A stretch of 64,000 nucleotides of DNA, taken from positions 42,056,001-42,120,000 of the forward strand of contig NC_057831.1 of NCBI RefSeq assembly GCF_910594005.1, read 5' to 3'. Shown here in pieces: positions 35,501 to 47,055 of this stretch. How positions within the stretch are numbered: position 1 is the first letter of the stretch; every line of letters begins with the position of its first letter. Made by a program: the position numbers and the translations under genes. This DNA comes from Cervus elaphus. Lineage: Eukaryota > Chordata > Mammalia > Artiodactyla > Cervidae. Below the pieces are notes generated by a model, which saw only the letters and a program-made list of their open reading frames with translations, was not told the DNA's origin and did no database searches.

Positions 35501-37024
35501 ATTATTATGGTATTTGCTCTAACAAAAGTTATCCTTCCTAATAGGAATTTTGCCTTCCTTCAAGATCAAGAGGCTCATATCACTGCCTTGTTTTCAAAAT
35601 AATATATTTTTCTCCTTTTTTCATCATTCATTCTTTCAAAAAGGAGTTATTCAACACCTACTATGTAAACCACTATGCTAGGCTTTGGGTAAAATGAAAT
35701 AGTTGAAAATAAGTGATATAACACAATATTATCATATCAAATACTTAAATATTTTTTTCCTGATCTCTATAATCATTATGAATATCCCAATGAGTGACTC
35801 AATTAATTAAGAGTCTTATTTTGGCTAATGACTAGTTGAAAACTGGTTATTTGAATTTAACTGGTTCATTTTCAAAATAAAGAATCCTTTGCTTTCAACC
35901 AGCTGTTTTTAAATCTCTTGAAATGCCAGGCACAGCTTGAACATACCTGAAAAATATTATTCTATCATATAACATATGCTCATGTCTAGGAGGCAATACA
36001 AACTTACTTCTTAAATTTAGGACTAAGAGCACAATGAAGATTTCTGGCCATGTCCTTCTGTTTTATGGAGAACTTTATTAGTCTCCATTCAAATGATTTA
36101 TTTTTTAAGTGTTTTGATATGGTTTCCAAACACTAGAGAATAGGTACCTAATAATGAATCTGAAGAATTAATATGATGCTTCTGAGGACCTGCATATACA
36201 ATACTTAACAAATATTTCTACCTGAAGGTGTACCAGTGGCCTTTTTCTTTGTTTCAGCAAATGTACCATGCAGAATAGACCCCATATGATGATAACAATC
36301 ATACTTTCTTCTTGGGAGAAACAGCATAATAACCCTCTCAAGTTCAGTGTGTGTGCTCGTCATGACCCAAGTGAGAAAAATATGGCAGATTTTGTGTCAG
36401 TTGAGTCAGAGTGAACCGCACAGCCTGGAAAATTATACTTCATCATAATGATATTTGAACTGAAGTTTCCAGGTATCCACACTAAGCGAGTGAGTCACTG
36501 CTTGGGCAACGCACTTGGAAGATCCTGAATAGCCCCAGAAAACCCAGCTCATTGCTAGAAACAGTCAGGTTTTATGTCATATCATTAAATTCCATTTCTT
36601 TCTATCAGACATCAGGTTAATTTCCTCCCAGAAGGGGCTCTCCCTCCTGGAATGATTTCATATCTTGTCCTAAGGAAAGCAGGAGACAGAAAAGCATCTG
36701 AATGTAAAATTCTGCCCTGGAAATGACTGCCAGGGTAGAGATGGTATTTAACAGCAAAAAAGAAAGCCTTGGCTCAGGTCAGGCCCCTTGGAGTAGTAAC
36801 TTTCTTAATTCGCTTGCCCTAACTGGCCATCGCTAGAAATGAAATCAAATGTAGTGTATGTCTAAGCTCAGCCATCCTACAGGTTCCAAAGGGCATCATT
36901 ATGGGATTTCTGGAGCAAAGCCAGTCTCAGCAGATGGTGATGCAGGTGAAATTCAGTTTCTTGTGGGTCCACCTTCCGGCCCCTAGTTTCCTTAAAATCC
37001 TCTTCTCCTAAAATGCCATTTCCT
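32504..37024. other. Long stretch without assigned repeats
   Basis: In 4.5 kb I see no gene and no confidently assigned transposon. A possible MIR/L2 scrap lies at 35640-35720. Two exact TGAGTCA words lie at 36402-36408 and 36491-36497. Confidence 0.5.
34359..34413 (+). repeat. (CA)n microsatellite
   Basis: An interrupted CA repeat with TACATATGTGTATA in its centre, probably length-variable. Confidence 0.95.
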
Positions 37025-37619
37025 AAAAGCCTCATATCAATAACCTCAGATATACAGATGACACCACCCTAATGGCGAGCGGTGGCTGTGTGGTTCTGGA
37101 GCACTGAGCGGCCAAGGGGAGATACCCCACGTCCAAGGTCAGGAGCATCAGCTGTGAGTCCAAGGTCAGAGAAACCCCAGTAAGATGGTAGGTGCTGGGA
37201 GAGGGCATCAGAGGGCAGACAGACTGAAACCACAATCACAGAAAAGTAATCTAATCACATGGACCACAGCCTTGTCTAATTCAGTGAAACCATGAGCCAT
37301 GCTGTGTAGGGCCACCCAAGACACACTGGTCATGGTGGAAAGTTCTGACAAAATGAGGTCCACTGGAGAGCGGAATGGCAAACCACTTCAGTAGTCTTGC
37401 CTTAAGAACCCCATGAAAGTATGAACAGGCAAAAAGATAGGACACTGAAAGATGAATTCCCCAGGTCGGTATGTGCCCAATATGCTACTGGAGATCAGTG
37501 GAGAAATAATTCCAGAAAGAATGAAGGGATGGAGACAAAGCAAAAACACCACCCAGTTGTGGATGTGACTGGTGATTGAACAAGATCCGATGCTGTAAAA
37601 AGCAATATTGCACAGGAAT

Positions 37620-38790
37620 CTGGAATGTTAGATCCACGAATCAAGGTAAATTCAGTTCAGTTCAGTTCAGTCGCTCAGTCATGTCTGACTCTTTGTGACC
37701 CCATGAACCACAGCATGCCAGGCCTCCCTGTCCATCACCAACTCCCGGAGTCCACCCAAACCCATGTCCATTGTGTCGGTGATGCTATCCAACCATCTCA
37801 TCCTCTGTCATTCCCTTCTCCTCCTGCCCTCAATCTTTCCCAGCATCAGGGTCTTTTCAAATGAGTCAGCTCTTTGCATCAGGTGGCCAAAGTACTGGAG
37901 TTTCAGCTTCAACATCAGTCCTTCCAATGAACACCCAGGACTGATCTCCTTTAGGATGGACTGGTTGGATCTTCTTGCTGTCCAAGGGACTCTCAAGAGT
38001 CTTCTCCAACACCACAGTTCAAAAGCATCAATTCTTTGGCACTCAGCTTTCTTTATAGTCCAACTCTCACATCCATACATGACGACTGGAAAAACCATAG
38101 CCTTGACTAGACAGACCTTTGTTGGCAAGGTAAATTGAAGTGGTCAAACAGGAAATGGTAAGAGTGAATGCCGACATTCTAGGAAACAGCGAACTAAAAT
38201 GGACTGGAATGAGTGAAGTTAACTCAGATGACCATTATATCTACTACTGTGGGCAAGAATCCCTTAGAAAAAATGGAGTAGCCATCATGGTCAACAAAAG
38301 GGTCTGAAATGCAGTACTTCGATGCAATCTCAAAAAAGACATAATGATCTCTGTTCGTTTCCAAGGCAAACCATTCAATATCACAGCAATCCAAGTATAT
38401 GCCCTGACCAGTAATGCTGAAAAAGCTGAAGTTGAATGGTTCTACGAAGACCTACAAGACTTTCTAGAAATAACACACAAAAAAGATGCCCTTTTCATTA
38501 TAGGGAACTGGAATGCAAAAGTAGGAAGTCAAGAAACACCTGGAATAACAGGCAAATTGGGCCTTGGAGTACAGAATGAAGCATGACAAAGGCTAATAGA
38601 GTTTTGCCAAGAGAACACACTGGTCATAGCAAACACCCTCTTCCAACAACGCAAGAGACGACTCTACACATGGACATCACCAGATGGTCAACACTGAAAT
38701 CAAATTGGTTATATTATTTGCAGCCAAAGATGGAGAATCTCTGTACTGTCAGCAAAAACAAGACCAGAAACTGACAGTGGCTCAGAGCAT
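37620..38790 (+). pseudogene. BovB APE-type endonuclease remnant, catalytic residues lost
   Basis: The endonuclease nicks the target DNA in BovB insertion. WNVRSTNQGK is readable near 37622-37651, the frame is interrupted by a nested BovB, and it continues at 38136 with EVVKQEMVRVNAD and SELKWTGM, where the metal-binding Glu is kept. An open stretch at 38344-38586 contains FYEDLQDFLEI and IIGNWNAKVGSQETPG. APE-type endonucleases have GDxN at this place, so the Asp is changed to Asn. Further on, SPDGQH is followed by a stop and then NQIGYI, where NQIDY is expected, so a second acidic residue is lost. Stops occur after NKRV, after QNEA and after DGQH. The domain cannot function. Confidence 0.88.
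37653..38126 (-). mobile_element. BovB 3' fragment nested backwards in BovB
   Basis: The left edge is the reversed terminus CAGTTCAGTTCAGTTCAG, and the fragment extends about 475 bp into the C-terminal coding region. An open minus-strand frame at 37808-38128 reads YGCESWTIKKAECQRID and FELWCWRRLLRVPWTAR. AAGGTAAATT occurs at 37643-37652 and 38127-38136, so this is a separate insertion into the host BovB. It is complementary to the host element's own 3' region near 40450-40910. Confidence 0.93.
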
Positions 38791-38820
38791 GAACTCCTTA
38801 TTGCCAAATGCAGACTGAAA

Positions 38821-40911
38821 TTGAAGAAAGTAGGGAAAACCACTAGACCATTCAGGTATGACCTAAGTCAAATCCATTATGATTATACAGTGGAAGTGAG
38901 AAATAGATTTAAGGGACTAGATCTGATAGACAGAGTGCCTGAAGAACTACGGACAGAGGTTTGTGACATTGTACAGGAGACAGGGATCCAGACCATCCCC
39001 AAGAAAAAGAAATGCAAAGAAAGAAAAATGGCTGTCTGAGGAGGCCTTACAAATAGCTGTGAAAAGAAGAGAAGCAAAAGGCAAAGTAGAAAAGGAAAGA
39101 CATACCTGTTTGAGTACAGAGTTCCAAAGACTAGCAAGGAGAGATAAGAACACCTTCCTCAGAGCTCAGTGCAAAGAAACAGAGGAAAACAATAGAATAG
39201 GAAAGACTAGAGATCTCTTCAAGAAAATTGGAGATACCAAGGGAACATTTCATGTAAAGATGGGCACAATAAAGGACAGAAACGCTATGGACCTAACAGA
39301 AGCAGAAGATAATAAAAAGATGTGGCAAGAATATACAGAAGAACTATACAAAATAGATCTTCATCACCCAGATAACCATGGTGGTGTGGTCACTCACCTA
39401 GAGCCAGACAACCTGCAGGGTGAAGTCAAGGGGGCCTGAGGAAGCATTAGTATGAACAAAGCTAATAGAGGTGATAGAATTCCACCTGAGCTATTTCAAA
39501 TCCTAAAAGATAATGGTGTTAAAGTGCTGCACTCAATATGTCAGCAAATTCGGAAAACTCAGCATTGGTCACAAGATGGGAAAATGTCAGTTTTCATCCC
39601 ATTCCCAAAGAAGGGCAAAGCCAAAGAATGTTCAAACCAGCGTACAGTTGTGTTTATTTCACATGCAAACAAGGTTATGCTCAAAATACTTCAAGCCTGG
39701 CTTCAACAGTACATGAACCAAGAACTTCCAGATGTACAAGCTGGATTTAGAAAAGGCAGAGGAACCAGAGTTCAAATTGCCAACATTTGTTGGATCATGG
39801 AGAAAGCAAGGGAATTCCAGAAAAACATCTATTTCTGCTTCACTGACTATGCTAAAGCCTTTGACTGTGTGGATCACAACAAACTGTGGGAGATTCTTAA
39901 AGAGATGGGAGTACCTGACCACCTTACCTACCTCCTGAGAAACCTATATGCAGATCAAGAAGCAACATTTAGAACTGAACGTGGAATAACGGACTGGTTC
40001 ACAATTGGGAAAGAAGTACAACAAGGCTGTATATTGTTACTCTGCTTATTTACTTTATATGCAGAGTACATCTAGTGAAATGCCAGGCCGAGTGAATCAC
40101 AAGCTGGAATCAAGAAATCAAGACTGCTGAGAGATATGTCAACAACCTCTGACGTGCAGATGACACCACTCCAATGGCATAAACAGAAGAGGAACTAAAG
40201 AGCCTTTTGATGAGGGTGAAAGGGGAGAGTGAAAAAGCTAGCTTGAAACTCAATATTAAAAAAAAAAAAACACCAAGATCATGGCATTTATTCCCATCAC
40301 TTCATGGCAAATAGGAGAAAAAGCGGAAGTAGTGACAGATTTTATTTTCTTGGGCTCCCAAATCACTAAGGATGGTGAATGCAGCCATGAAATTTTTTAA
40401 AAGACACTTGCTTCTTGGAAGGAAAGCTAGACAGTGTATTAAAAAGCAGAGACATTACTTTGCTGATAAAGGTCTGTATAGTTAAAATTACATCCAGTAT
40501 AGTCCAGTAGCCATGTATGGATGTGAGAGTTGAACCATAAAGAAGACTGAGCACTGAGGAATTGATGCTTTGGAAGTGTGGTGTTTGAGAAGACTCTTGA
40601 GAGTCCCTTGGACTGCAAGGAGTTCAAACCAGTCAATCCTAAAGGAGATCAACCCTGAATGTTCATTGGAAAGACTGATGCTTTAGCTCCAATACTTTGG
40701 CCACCTGATATGAAGAGCCAACTCATTGGAAAAGACCCAGATGATGGGTAAGATTAAAGATAAAAGGGGAAGGGTGCAGCAGATGATGAGATGGTTAGAC
40801 AGCATCACTGACTCAATGGACATGGGTCTGAGCAAACTCCAGGAGATAGTGGAGGGCAGAGGAGCCTGGCATGCTGCAGTCCATGAAGTCCCAAAGAGTG
40901 ACATGACCTAG
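38821..40911 (+). pseudogene. BovB reverse transcriptase and C-terminal remnant
   Basis: Linker pieces lie at 38821-39039 and 38963-39439. The RT piece 39452-40075 is open for about 207 codons and shows AGFRKGRGTR, FTDYAKAFDCVDHNKLW (motif A with both Asp residues) and QGCILLLCLFTLYAEYI (motif B, altered from the usual SPCLF). Motif C is broken: near 40140-40165 the reading is NNL, a stop, then RADDTTPMA, so the Tyr of YADD is lost. The C-terminal part up to the 3' end is shattered. It is the most decayed of the RT remnants here, consistent with this copy being old enough to host another BovB. Confidence 0.88.
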
Positions 40912-40941
40912 TGACTAATCAAAAAGCAAACACAAAAGCCT

Positions 40942-41224
40942 TCAAGAGCCAAAAGAAATCTAATGATGGATTTTTCAAATCCCCTGCTGCCAAAACATTA
41001 GATCACAGGCCTTCCAAAGATTGGATAAATCATGTCTGGTAGAATGCAATTGTAACTATATAAATGTGTGCAAGCATCATTTGGTTCACACCATTTTTTT
41101 TTTCAAGTCCCTCCTTCTACCATTTTCTAAATGTGTATTTCCTTTATATTTTAAATATTTTGGATGGCAACCATTTTTAAAGAATGGTTATTGAATTTGT
41201 TACAATATTGCTTCTGTTTTACAT
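40942..41224. other. Unassigned non-coding DNA
   Basis: I see no gene or assignable repeat here. Confidence 0.5.
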
Positions 41225-41339
41225 TTCAGTTTTTTGGTCATGAAGAATGCAGGATCTTAGCTCCCCGACCAGGGATCGAATTCACACCCCTGGCATTGGA
41301 AGACGAAGTCTTAACCACTGGATTGCAAGGGAGGTCCCT
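41225..41339 (-). mobile_element. CHR-type tRNA-Glu SINE, antisense
   Basis: The plus strand reads the reversed element: GATCTTAGCTCCCCGACCAG, GGGATCGAATTCACACCCC, then CTTAACCACTGG and AGGGAGGTCCC (reversed tRNA-Glu head). The 3' boundary on the left is not fixed. Confidence 0.8.
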
Positions 41340-41374
41340 ATTTCATTTATCAATAAGCATTTCAGTTGAACATG

Positions 41375-41625
41375 GGGATCTCACATGTTTACTGAGATCT
41401 GACCATGTACCAGGCACAATGTTTTCTAAATACAGTCTTGCATTTAATCTCCACAACAGCCCCACCAAGTAGGTATCATCATGTCTGTGTGACAAATAAA
41501 GAAACGAAGTGCAGACAGATTAAGTAAATGACACAGGGAACTAGGCAGGGTTGGTCCCACCTCAAGTCTTTCTGTCTCCAAAGCTCTGCTCTGTCCAATT
41601 CATCACTTCACCTCTCATCTGGCTC
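41375..41625 (-). repeat. MIR SINE remnant
   Basis: The plus strand has the reversed MIR order: 'tttactgagatctgaccatgtaccaggcac', 'catttaatctccacaacagccccaccaagtaggta', 'gacaaataaagaaacgaag', 'gattaagtaaatgacacaggg'. Confidence 0.8.
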
Positions 41626-41754
41626 TGAGGATGTCTCAGGACACACAAGAAGGAACCACAAGGCCTCGTGGGACTCTAAGCTTCACCAGAACTCAGATCA
41701 CTTCCTTTTCACATTTACTTCACACCAAATACAATTTGGTATTTCTTATACTGC

Positions 41755-41950
41755 ACAGCTCAGCTTATTTATTTAACAATTTTTATTGGCTTATAGCTGA
41801 TTTACAATGCTGTGTTAGTTTCAGATGTAGAGCCAAGTGCTTCAGTTACACATGTACTCACTGTCTTTTAGATTCTTTTCCCATATAGGTCATCGCAGAG
41901 TATTAGGAAGAGTTCACTATGCTATATGGTAGTTCCTTATTGGTCAAGTC
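41755..41950 (-). mobile_element. Artiodactyl L1 3' end, antisense
   Basis: The blocks TTTTTATTGGCTTATAGCTG, 'ttacaatgctgtgttagtttcagatgta' and 'agttcactatgctatatggtagttccttattggtc' follow antisense L1 3' order. Confidence 0.8.
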
Positions 41951-43229
41951 TTTATCTCCTCAAATTTTATTTCACTGCAGAGAAAGAAGGCTGAGAGGAG
42001 GCAGCAAACAAATGATGTCATGTTCCATTCTGTGGGAAAATTCCCACTCACATAATCAATATAGACTGTGACAGCAAACACACCCCTTACTGTAGAAACA
42101 AATCCTCAGAAAGAGAATTGTGGTCTCTGGAGGAAAAAGACAAAGATTTTCGGAGTCACACAGACTTTATAACCTAGCCTGTAACCACATTTGGCATCTT
42201 CTGACTCAGGAAACAGTCTATTACTCAAGGTTTCTAAACCAATGGATGCAAAAGCCTTTTCTTATCTATGAAATGAGGTTAGAACACCCTTCATTTATGA
42301 GTGAGAGTAAATTAAATAATGTCCCTTTGATATCTGGATGAATACATAGGCCTCCAATATGTCTCTTCCTCTCCTACTTCTTCTGCAAACCCAACCCTTG
42401 AAATCTGCATTCACCTCACCTGACAGAAGTCTTCTAATTAATGCAGGCCTCCATGGGATGAAATGCTTCCTGTGTCTTCTTTTGGTGCAAAGGTGAAATA
42501 GCAGCTGTGAACTATCTGGAAATACCTCAAAAGGCTTGTGAGCATAATATTCTAGCTGGATTTTCCCATAAGTCAGAAATCATTAATCTTATCAGATTCC
42601 TCTCTCCTCTACTGCACTCCTTCTATTGATTAAAAGAAAAAAAAGTCTACTGTCCCTGTACGACAAAGCAGAATTGTGATAAATGCTGCTGAGTTAACAA
42701 GTTTCCAGTAGTATCACATCAAGCTGGGCATGAAAAATAAGAAATAGGAAACTGTTATCAGTTAAGGTCTTGAGATCAACTTCATTGTCTTTGGTCACCC
42801 TGTTGTGCTTTTTGGAAGGTCTGTAGTTTGAAAAGAAATTTGGCAACCTTACCAAATTTACCAAAACCCTAGCAAAAGATGAAAAGTTAAAATTTACCAA
42901 CCTTGGTAGGTGTTCAGAATCTAATTTGGAATACTATTTCAGTGAAATAAAACATGTCTGAGATTTGAATCACAATTAAAATAAAGACATAACTCCTATT
43001 TTATTAATTCTGTTCGGGTTTTGAAGCATAAAAGCTCAGCGAATTAGAAGACTTAGGTTTGGGAGCATGCGAGAGCTAGGAAATTGTCTTGATTATTTCT
43101 CGGATTTGACTCACTGAACAACCGTGTCTTTTCGATTTCTTTTGGAATTAGCATAACATTTGCTGTCTTGGCATCAAAGATGCCAACATCAACCACCCTG
43201 ACCCTCAGACTCAATATTGGGCACAGTAG
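41951..43229. other. Unassigned non-coding DNA
   Basis: I see no gene or assignable repeat here. Confidence 0.5.
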
Positions 43230-43244
43230 TCAAATTTCATTTTT

Positions 43245-43587
43245 TTTTTCATTTATTTTTATTAGTTGGAGGCTAATTACTTTACAATATTGTAGTGGTT
43301 TTTGTCATACATTGACATGAATCAGCCATGGAATTACATGTATTCCCCATCCCGATCCCCCCTCCCACCTCCCTCTCCACCCGATTCCTCTGGGTCTTCC
43401 CAGTGCACCAGGCCCGAGCACTTGTCTCATGCATCCAACCTGGGCTGGTGATCTGTTTCACTATAGATAATATACATGCTGTTCTCTCGAAACATCCCAC
43501 CCTCACCTTCTCCCACAGAGTCCAAAAGTCTGTTCTGTACATCTGTGTCTCTTTTTCTGTTTTGCATATAGGGTTATCATTACCATC
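43245..43587 (-). mobile_element. Young L1 3' end, antisense
   Basis: It reads ATTTATTTTTATTAGTTGGAGG and onwards as the reverse complement of the L1 tail at 21650-21880, nearly identical over about 210 bp, and extends further into the L1 3' region. TCAAATTTCATTTTT is exact at 43230-43244 and 43588-43602, a 15-bp target duplication. High identity between the two copies indicates recent activity of one L1 subfamily. Confidence 0.93.
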
Positions 43588-43602
43588 TCAAATTTCATTT
43601 TT

Positions 43603-43894
43603 ATATGATCTACATATTTCCAAAATTAATTATCTCATCTGTATATGACCAAATGACTCTCAAGTGTCTTAGGTTAGAACTTGCTTAAAAAGGCCTACCC
43701 TGATAAATAATGCTTTTATTGGGGGAGAATTAGGTGTTATGATTAATATACTAGAAGCTTCCATTTTCTGTGTTCTTTGCTGTTATTTGGCTACTCAAAA
43801 TCTGGATTACCTAGTGCTGTCCCTCTTCACTGTTGTGATGGCACCTGGCAGTAGTAATTTAAGGCATCATTTCCTTTATGATGCCATGTTATAC
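43603..43894. other. Unassigned non-coding DNA
   Basis: Nothing is assigned here. The 5' part of the following LTR-like repeat may start in this stretch. Confidence 0.4.
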
Positions 43895-44385
43895 AGCAGA
43901 AAGAATTTTGCAAATGTAATTAAAATCCCTAATCAATTGACTCTAAGTTAACCCAAAGAGATTATACTTGGTGGGCTTCTCTTAGTTGGGTGAATAAAAA
44001 AAGGCAGACTTACGCAAAATGAAAAGAGATCCTTCCGATGGCCTTAAAAAAGTTAACTGCCATGTTGTGGAAAAGGCCATGTGGCAGGAACAGAGGGCAG
44101 CCTCCAAGAGCAGAGAATGGCCCTTGTTGACCAACTCAGAATATGGAAACCTCACTCCTACAACCACAAGACACTAGATTCTGCTAGCAGCAAGGGAGCT
44201 TGAAAGAAGACTTTGAACCCCAGATGAGAACCCAGATGTAGTCTTCTGAGACACCCAGGAAAAAACCCAACAGATCCCTGCTCAGACTTCTGACTCACAG
44301 AACTGTGAGCTGAGAACTGGACACTGTCATAATGTACTACTTCTGTGGTAATTTCTTATGTATAAATGGAAAACTAATACAGAAC
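43895..44385 (+). mobile_element. MaLR-type (MLT1-like) LTR remnant
   Basis: Collinear blocks 'ttttgcaaatgtaattaaaatccctaatcaattgactc', 'ggaaaaggccatgtggcaggaacagagggcagcctcc', 'cctacaaccacaagacac' and 'ctgtggtaatttcttatgtataaatggaaaactaatacag' follow an ancient solitary MaLR LTR. No coding sequence is present. The subfamily is uncertain. Confidence 0.65.
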
Positions 44386-44944
44386 TCCCAGTTTAATATA
44401 TTGACATAGATAAAGGGACTCAGTGTGGTAACTATACCACATAATCTAGCACAGGAAAACCCTCAAATGAAAAAACTAAGAACTAGATAGAAAGTTCTTC
44501 ACAAAGTCAACCTTAGAATCCAGGTTACTCCAATCCAGATTCATTCTATCTCACACCTAACATAAAACATGCTAAATGGACAAAGACATTGACCCAGAAC
44601 TTCCCTGTCTCTAACTAGAGTTCTCTTCCATTGAGCACGAATAGCTACCAGTGATGAAAAATGTAAATAAGGCCAAAGAAAGACATAGAAGAGCTCATAC
44701 TGATAGCTCAGTGAACTAGGGAGTAACTTCCTGTATAAAAAGCTTCCATGAATCAAACAACAGATAGGATGCACAGGCAATAATTTCATAGGTGAGTTGG
44801 GTATAGATAATGTTCTGGAATGCATGCAGCTAACACCCCAAAGCAATTTGTAGGCTCAGTTGAGTGAGAGATGAAAAGTTAGAGTACATAAAATATGCTT
44901 TCTAATAGTTTATCTTTCAAATAAAGACCAATATTAATCCCAAT

Positions 44945-45165
44945 CTCTGTTTCATTTTGAGGCTCACTCTGGTGGTGGTTATGGGCATGAGCTATCAAAC
45001 CAGAGACCTGAGTTTGAATTTTGGGTCCACTATCTTCTAGGTGTATAAATTTTAATTCATCTGTTTTAATTTTCTCACCTATAAAATGGAGATAATGAGT
45101 GTAAGTATCACATAGGGTCTATTTAACTGGGCCAATGTACACCCCAAAACAATGTCTAAAATAAG
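44945..45165 (+). repeat. MIR SINE remnant
   Basis: The blocks 'gtggtggttatgggcatgagctatcaaaccagagacctgagtttgaattttgg' and 'ttctcacctataaaatggagataatgag' follow MIR order. Confidence 0.8.
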
Positions 45166-45169
45166 GTCA

Positions 45170-47050
45170 GTACTTGCACACGTTAGCCAGTCCCTAAATA
45201 TCTGGTTTGAAAAAACAAATGCTCAGGCACATCAATTTTTCAAGTTCTTCTGTTATTGGGATTCTGACATACAAACTCAACCATAGCATGTATTTCTTTC
45301 AGTCATACTTCATTTTAAGTTGAAAAAGAAATGTGATATTTTACAAGTGCCAGTTTTGCTTAATTAAATAAAAAAAATACCATGCATCAGTAAAGCAATT
45401 CGGTGATTTCAGATGGCACTCAAAGTAGATTAACAGACAATTTCACACCAACATTTTATAACATGTTTTACTTGTTAAAGAATATTAGTGAATTACCATA
45501 GTTTTATTAAGTGTTCGGGAAGATGTTACCAAGATGATTAGCACAAGAATTGTTCATCATTTTCCCAAAACTGTGTATTCTAGAAGTTCTCTAAAACTAG
45601 ACTGGTAAAGTCTAATTAACTTGGTAAAGACACAAAAATATACATAGATTGACTAAAGGAATATGGAAAGGTTTGTAGGCAGCTGATAACATAGTCAGAG
45701 AGCTCAAGATTACCTAGGGAGATATTCAAAACATTTAACCCCAAGATATTATAAACTTGTCTGTAAAGACTTACCCATGCCTACTAGTAAAATACCAGCC
45801 TTAACTGGTAATAGAGAAAAGCACTCTACTGAAATTTAAACTCAACCATTGTGATGGGTATTTGTTAGTGGGTTGTAGTTGGATTTAAGCTAAATGATAG
45901 AAAACTTATCTATGAATAAATGGACAGGGATGCAGGATGAGAGCTGAGCATACATTTCCCAGAAGAAGGGATTTTGACAAGAAATATCATAAATGGCTAC
46001 TATGAGGGGTTTTTATTAAACTCCAAAATTGAAGTCTGATATGATGGTTCTAACGGTTCTCAATCCTTCTGCATGTTTGGAGAGGTGCTATGAGTGAATT
46101 TCCAGACAGACGTGTGCATTCTGCATCTGGGCCACTACAAAGCATGCAAATCAGACTGCGCCCATCACATATAGAGGGCCAGCGGCACACTGCTAATAGG
46201 ATGCGTAATTTCTCACTCCATTTATGACAAGTGACACAGACAAAGGGCAGTGTGTTATGGCCAAAGGAAATAGCGTCTACTGCTTCACTGCCTATAAGTT
46301 ATCCAATAAAACTCTGCTTCTTCTGAAATTGAGCTGTCAACTGTCGACACAGAACGAGTTCCTCTATGACTCAGGATGATCGAGTTATCTGTGAGTTTGT
46401 TAATCCTTGGGTGTGTTATGCATACAAAGGCAATGTTTCAGTCTTAATTCAACTGTTGCCAAATTTCTGGCTGCAACTCAATGGAAAGGACTTCTCCGGG
46501 TCAGAAAAGTACAGCAGTTAAAAGTAGATTGCATTTGTAATTTAAAAACAGAAACCTACAGGAGAAACAAGGAAGACATTTATAACTGGATTATCAAAAT
46601 GTTAGAAATTATATCACATCTCTATGTCAAGAACAGAGTCTCAATTATATTCAGCATAATGCAAATTCTGATACAATGATTAGGTCCTTCTAACTTAAGC
46701 AGGTAACTCATCCCCATATGTTAAAACTAAACTCAAAATAAGACAGCTTTAATTGTTGGGCTTATAGCACACAATTTTCTTTATCTGTCCTCCACACAAT
46801 GGTTCTTATAAAGAAGCTACCTGTTGTGAAGCCACAAGTACCAGTTTACGGGAAGTCATTCCTGAGAAAATACGAAAGCCTTACCCACAAGCTGAAGGAA
46901 ATATCACCAAGGTTCTGAATAGTCTAGCAAACCCAAAGGAATGCCAGAAATATTTCTTGTTTCAGTCTCATCAAGCGGCATCCAAACACCACCTCATATT
47001 ACAAATTCAGTTTCAGTATCCTCACCATACTTATTAGTTCACATTAAGAG
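45170..47050. other. Unassigned non-coding DNA
   Basis: No gene is supported. An exact octamer ATGCAAAT lies at 46144-46151. The AATAAAACTCTGCTTCTT stretch near 46303 could be part of an old LTR, but no paired structure is visible. Confidence 0.45.
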
Positions 47051-47055
47051 ACTTT

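Larger units (their letters stand above)
37033..40933 (+). mobile_element. Near full-length BovB (RTE) LINE with chimeric 5' end
   Basis: This is the longest BovB here and the only one with a 5' UTR (about 37077-37600) and endonuclease region. AAAAGCCT flanks it (37025-37032 and 40934-40941). Just inside the left duplication, 37033-37076 is a piece of the RT-encoding region, followed at once by the 5' UTR. A minus-strand BovB fragment with its own target duplication interrupts the endonuclease. The copy is diverged, with multiple stops and an internal A run at 40259-40271, and it is inactive. Confidence 0.93.

Noticed and set aside
37764..38138. Plus-strand open frame of 124 codons
   Set aside because: It is antisense to the nested minus-strand BovB. 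The same kind of shadow occurs at 56995-57453.
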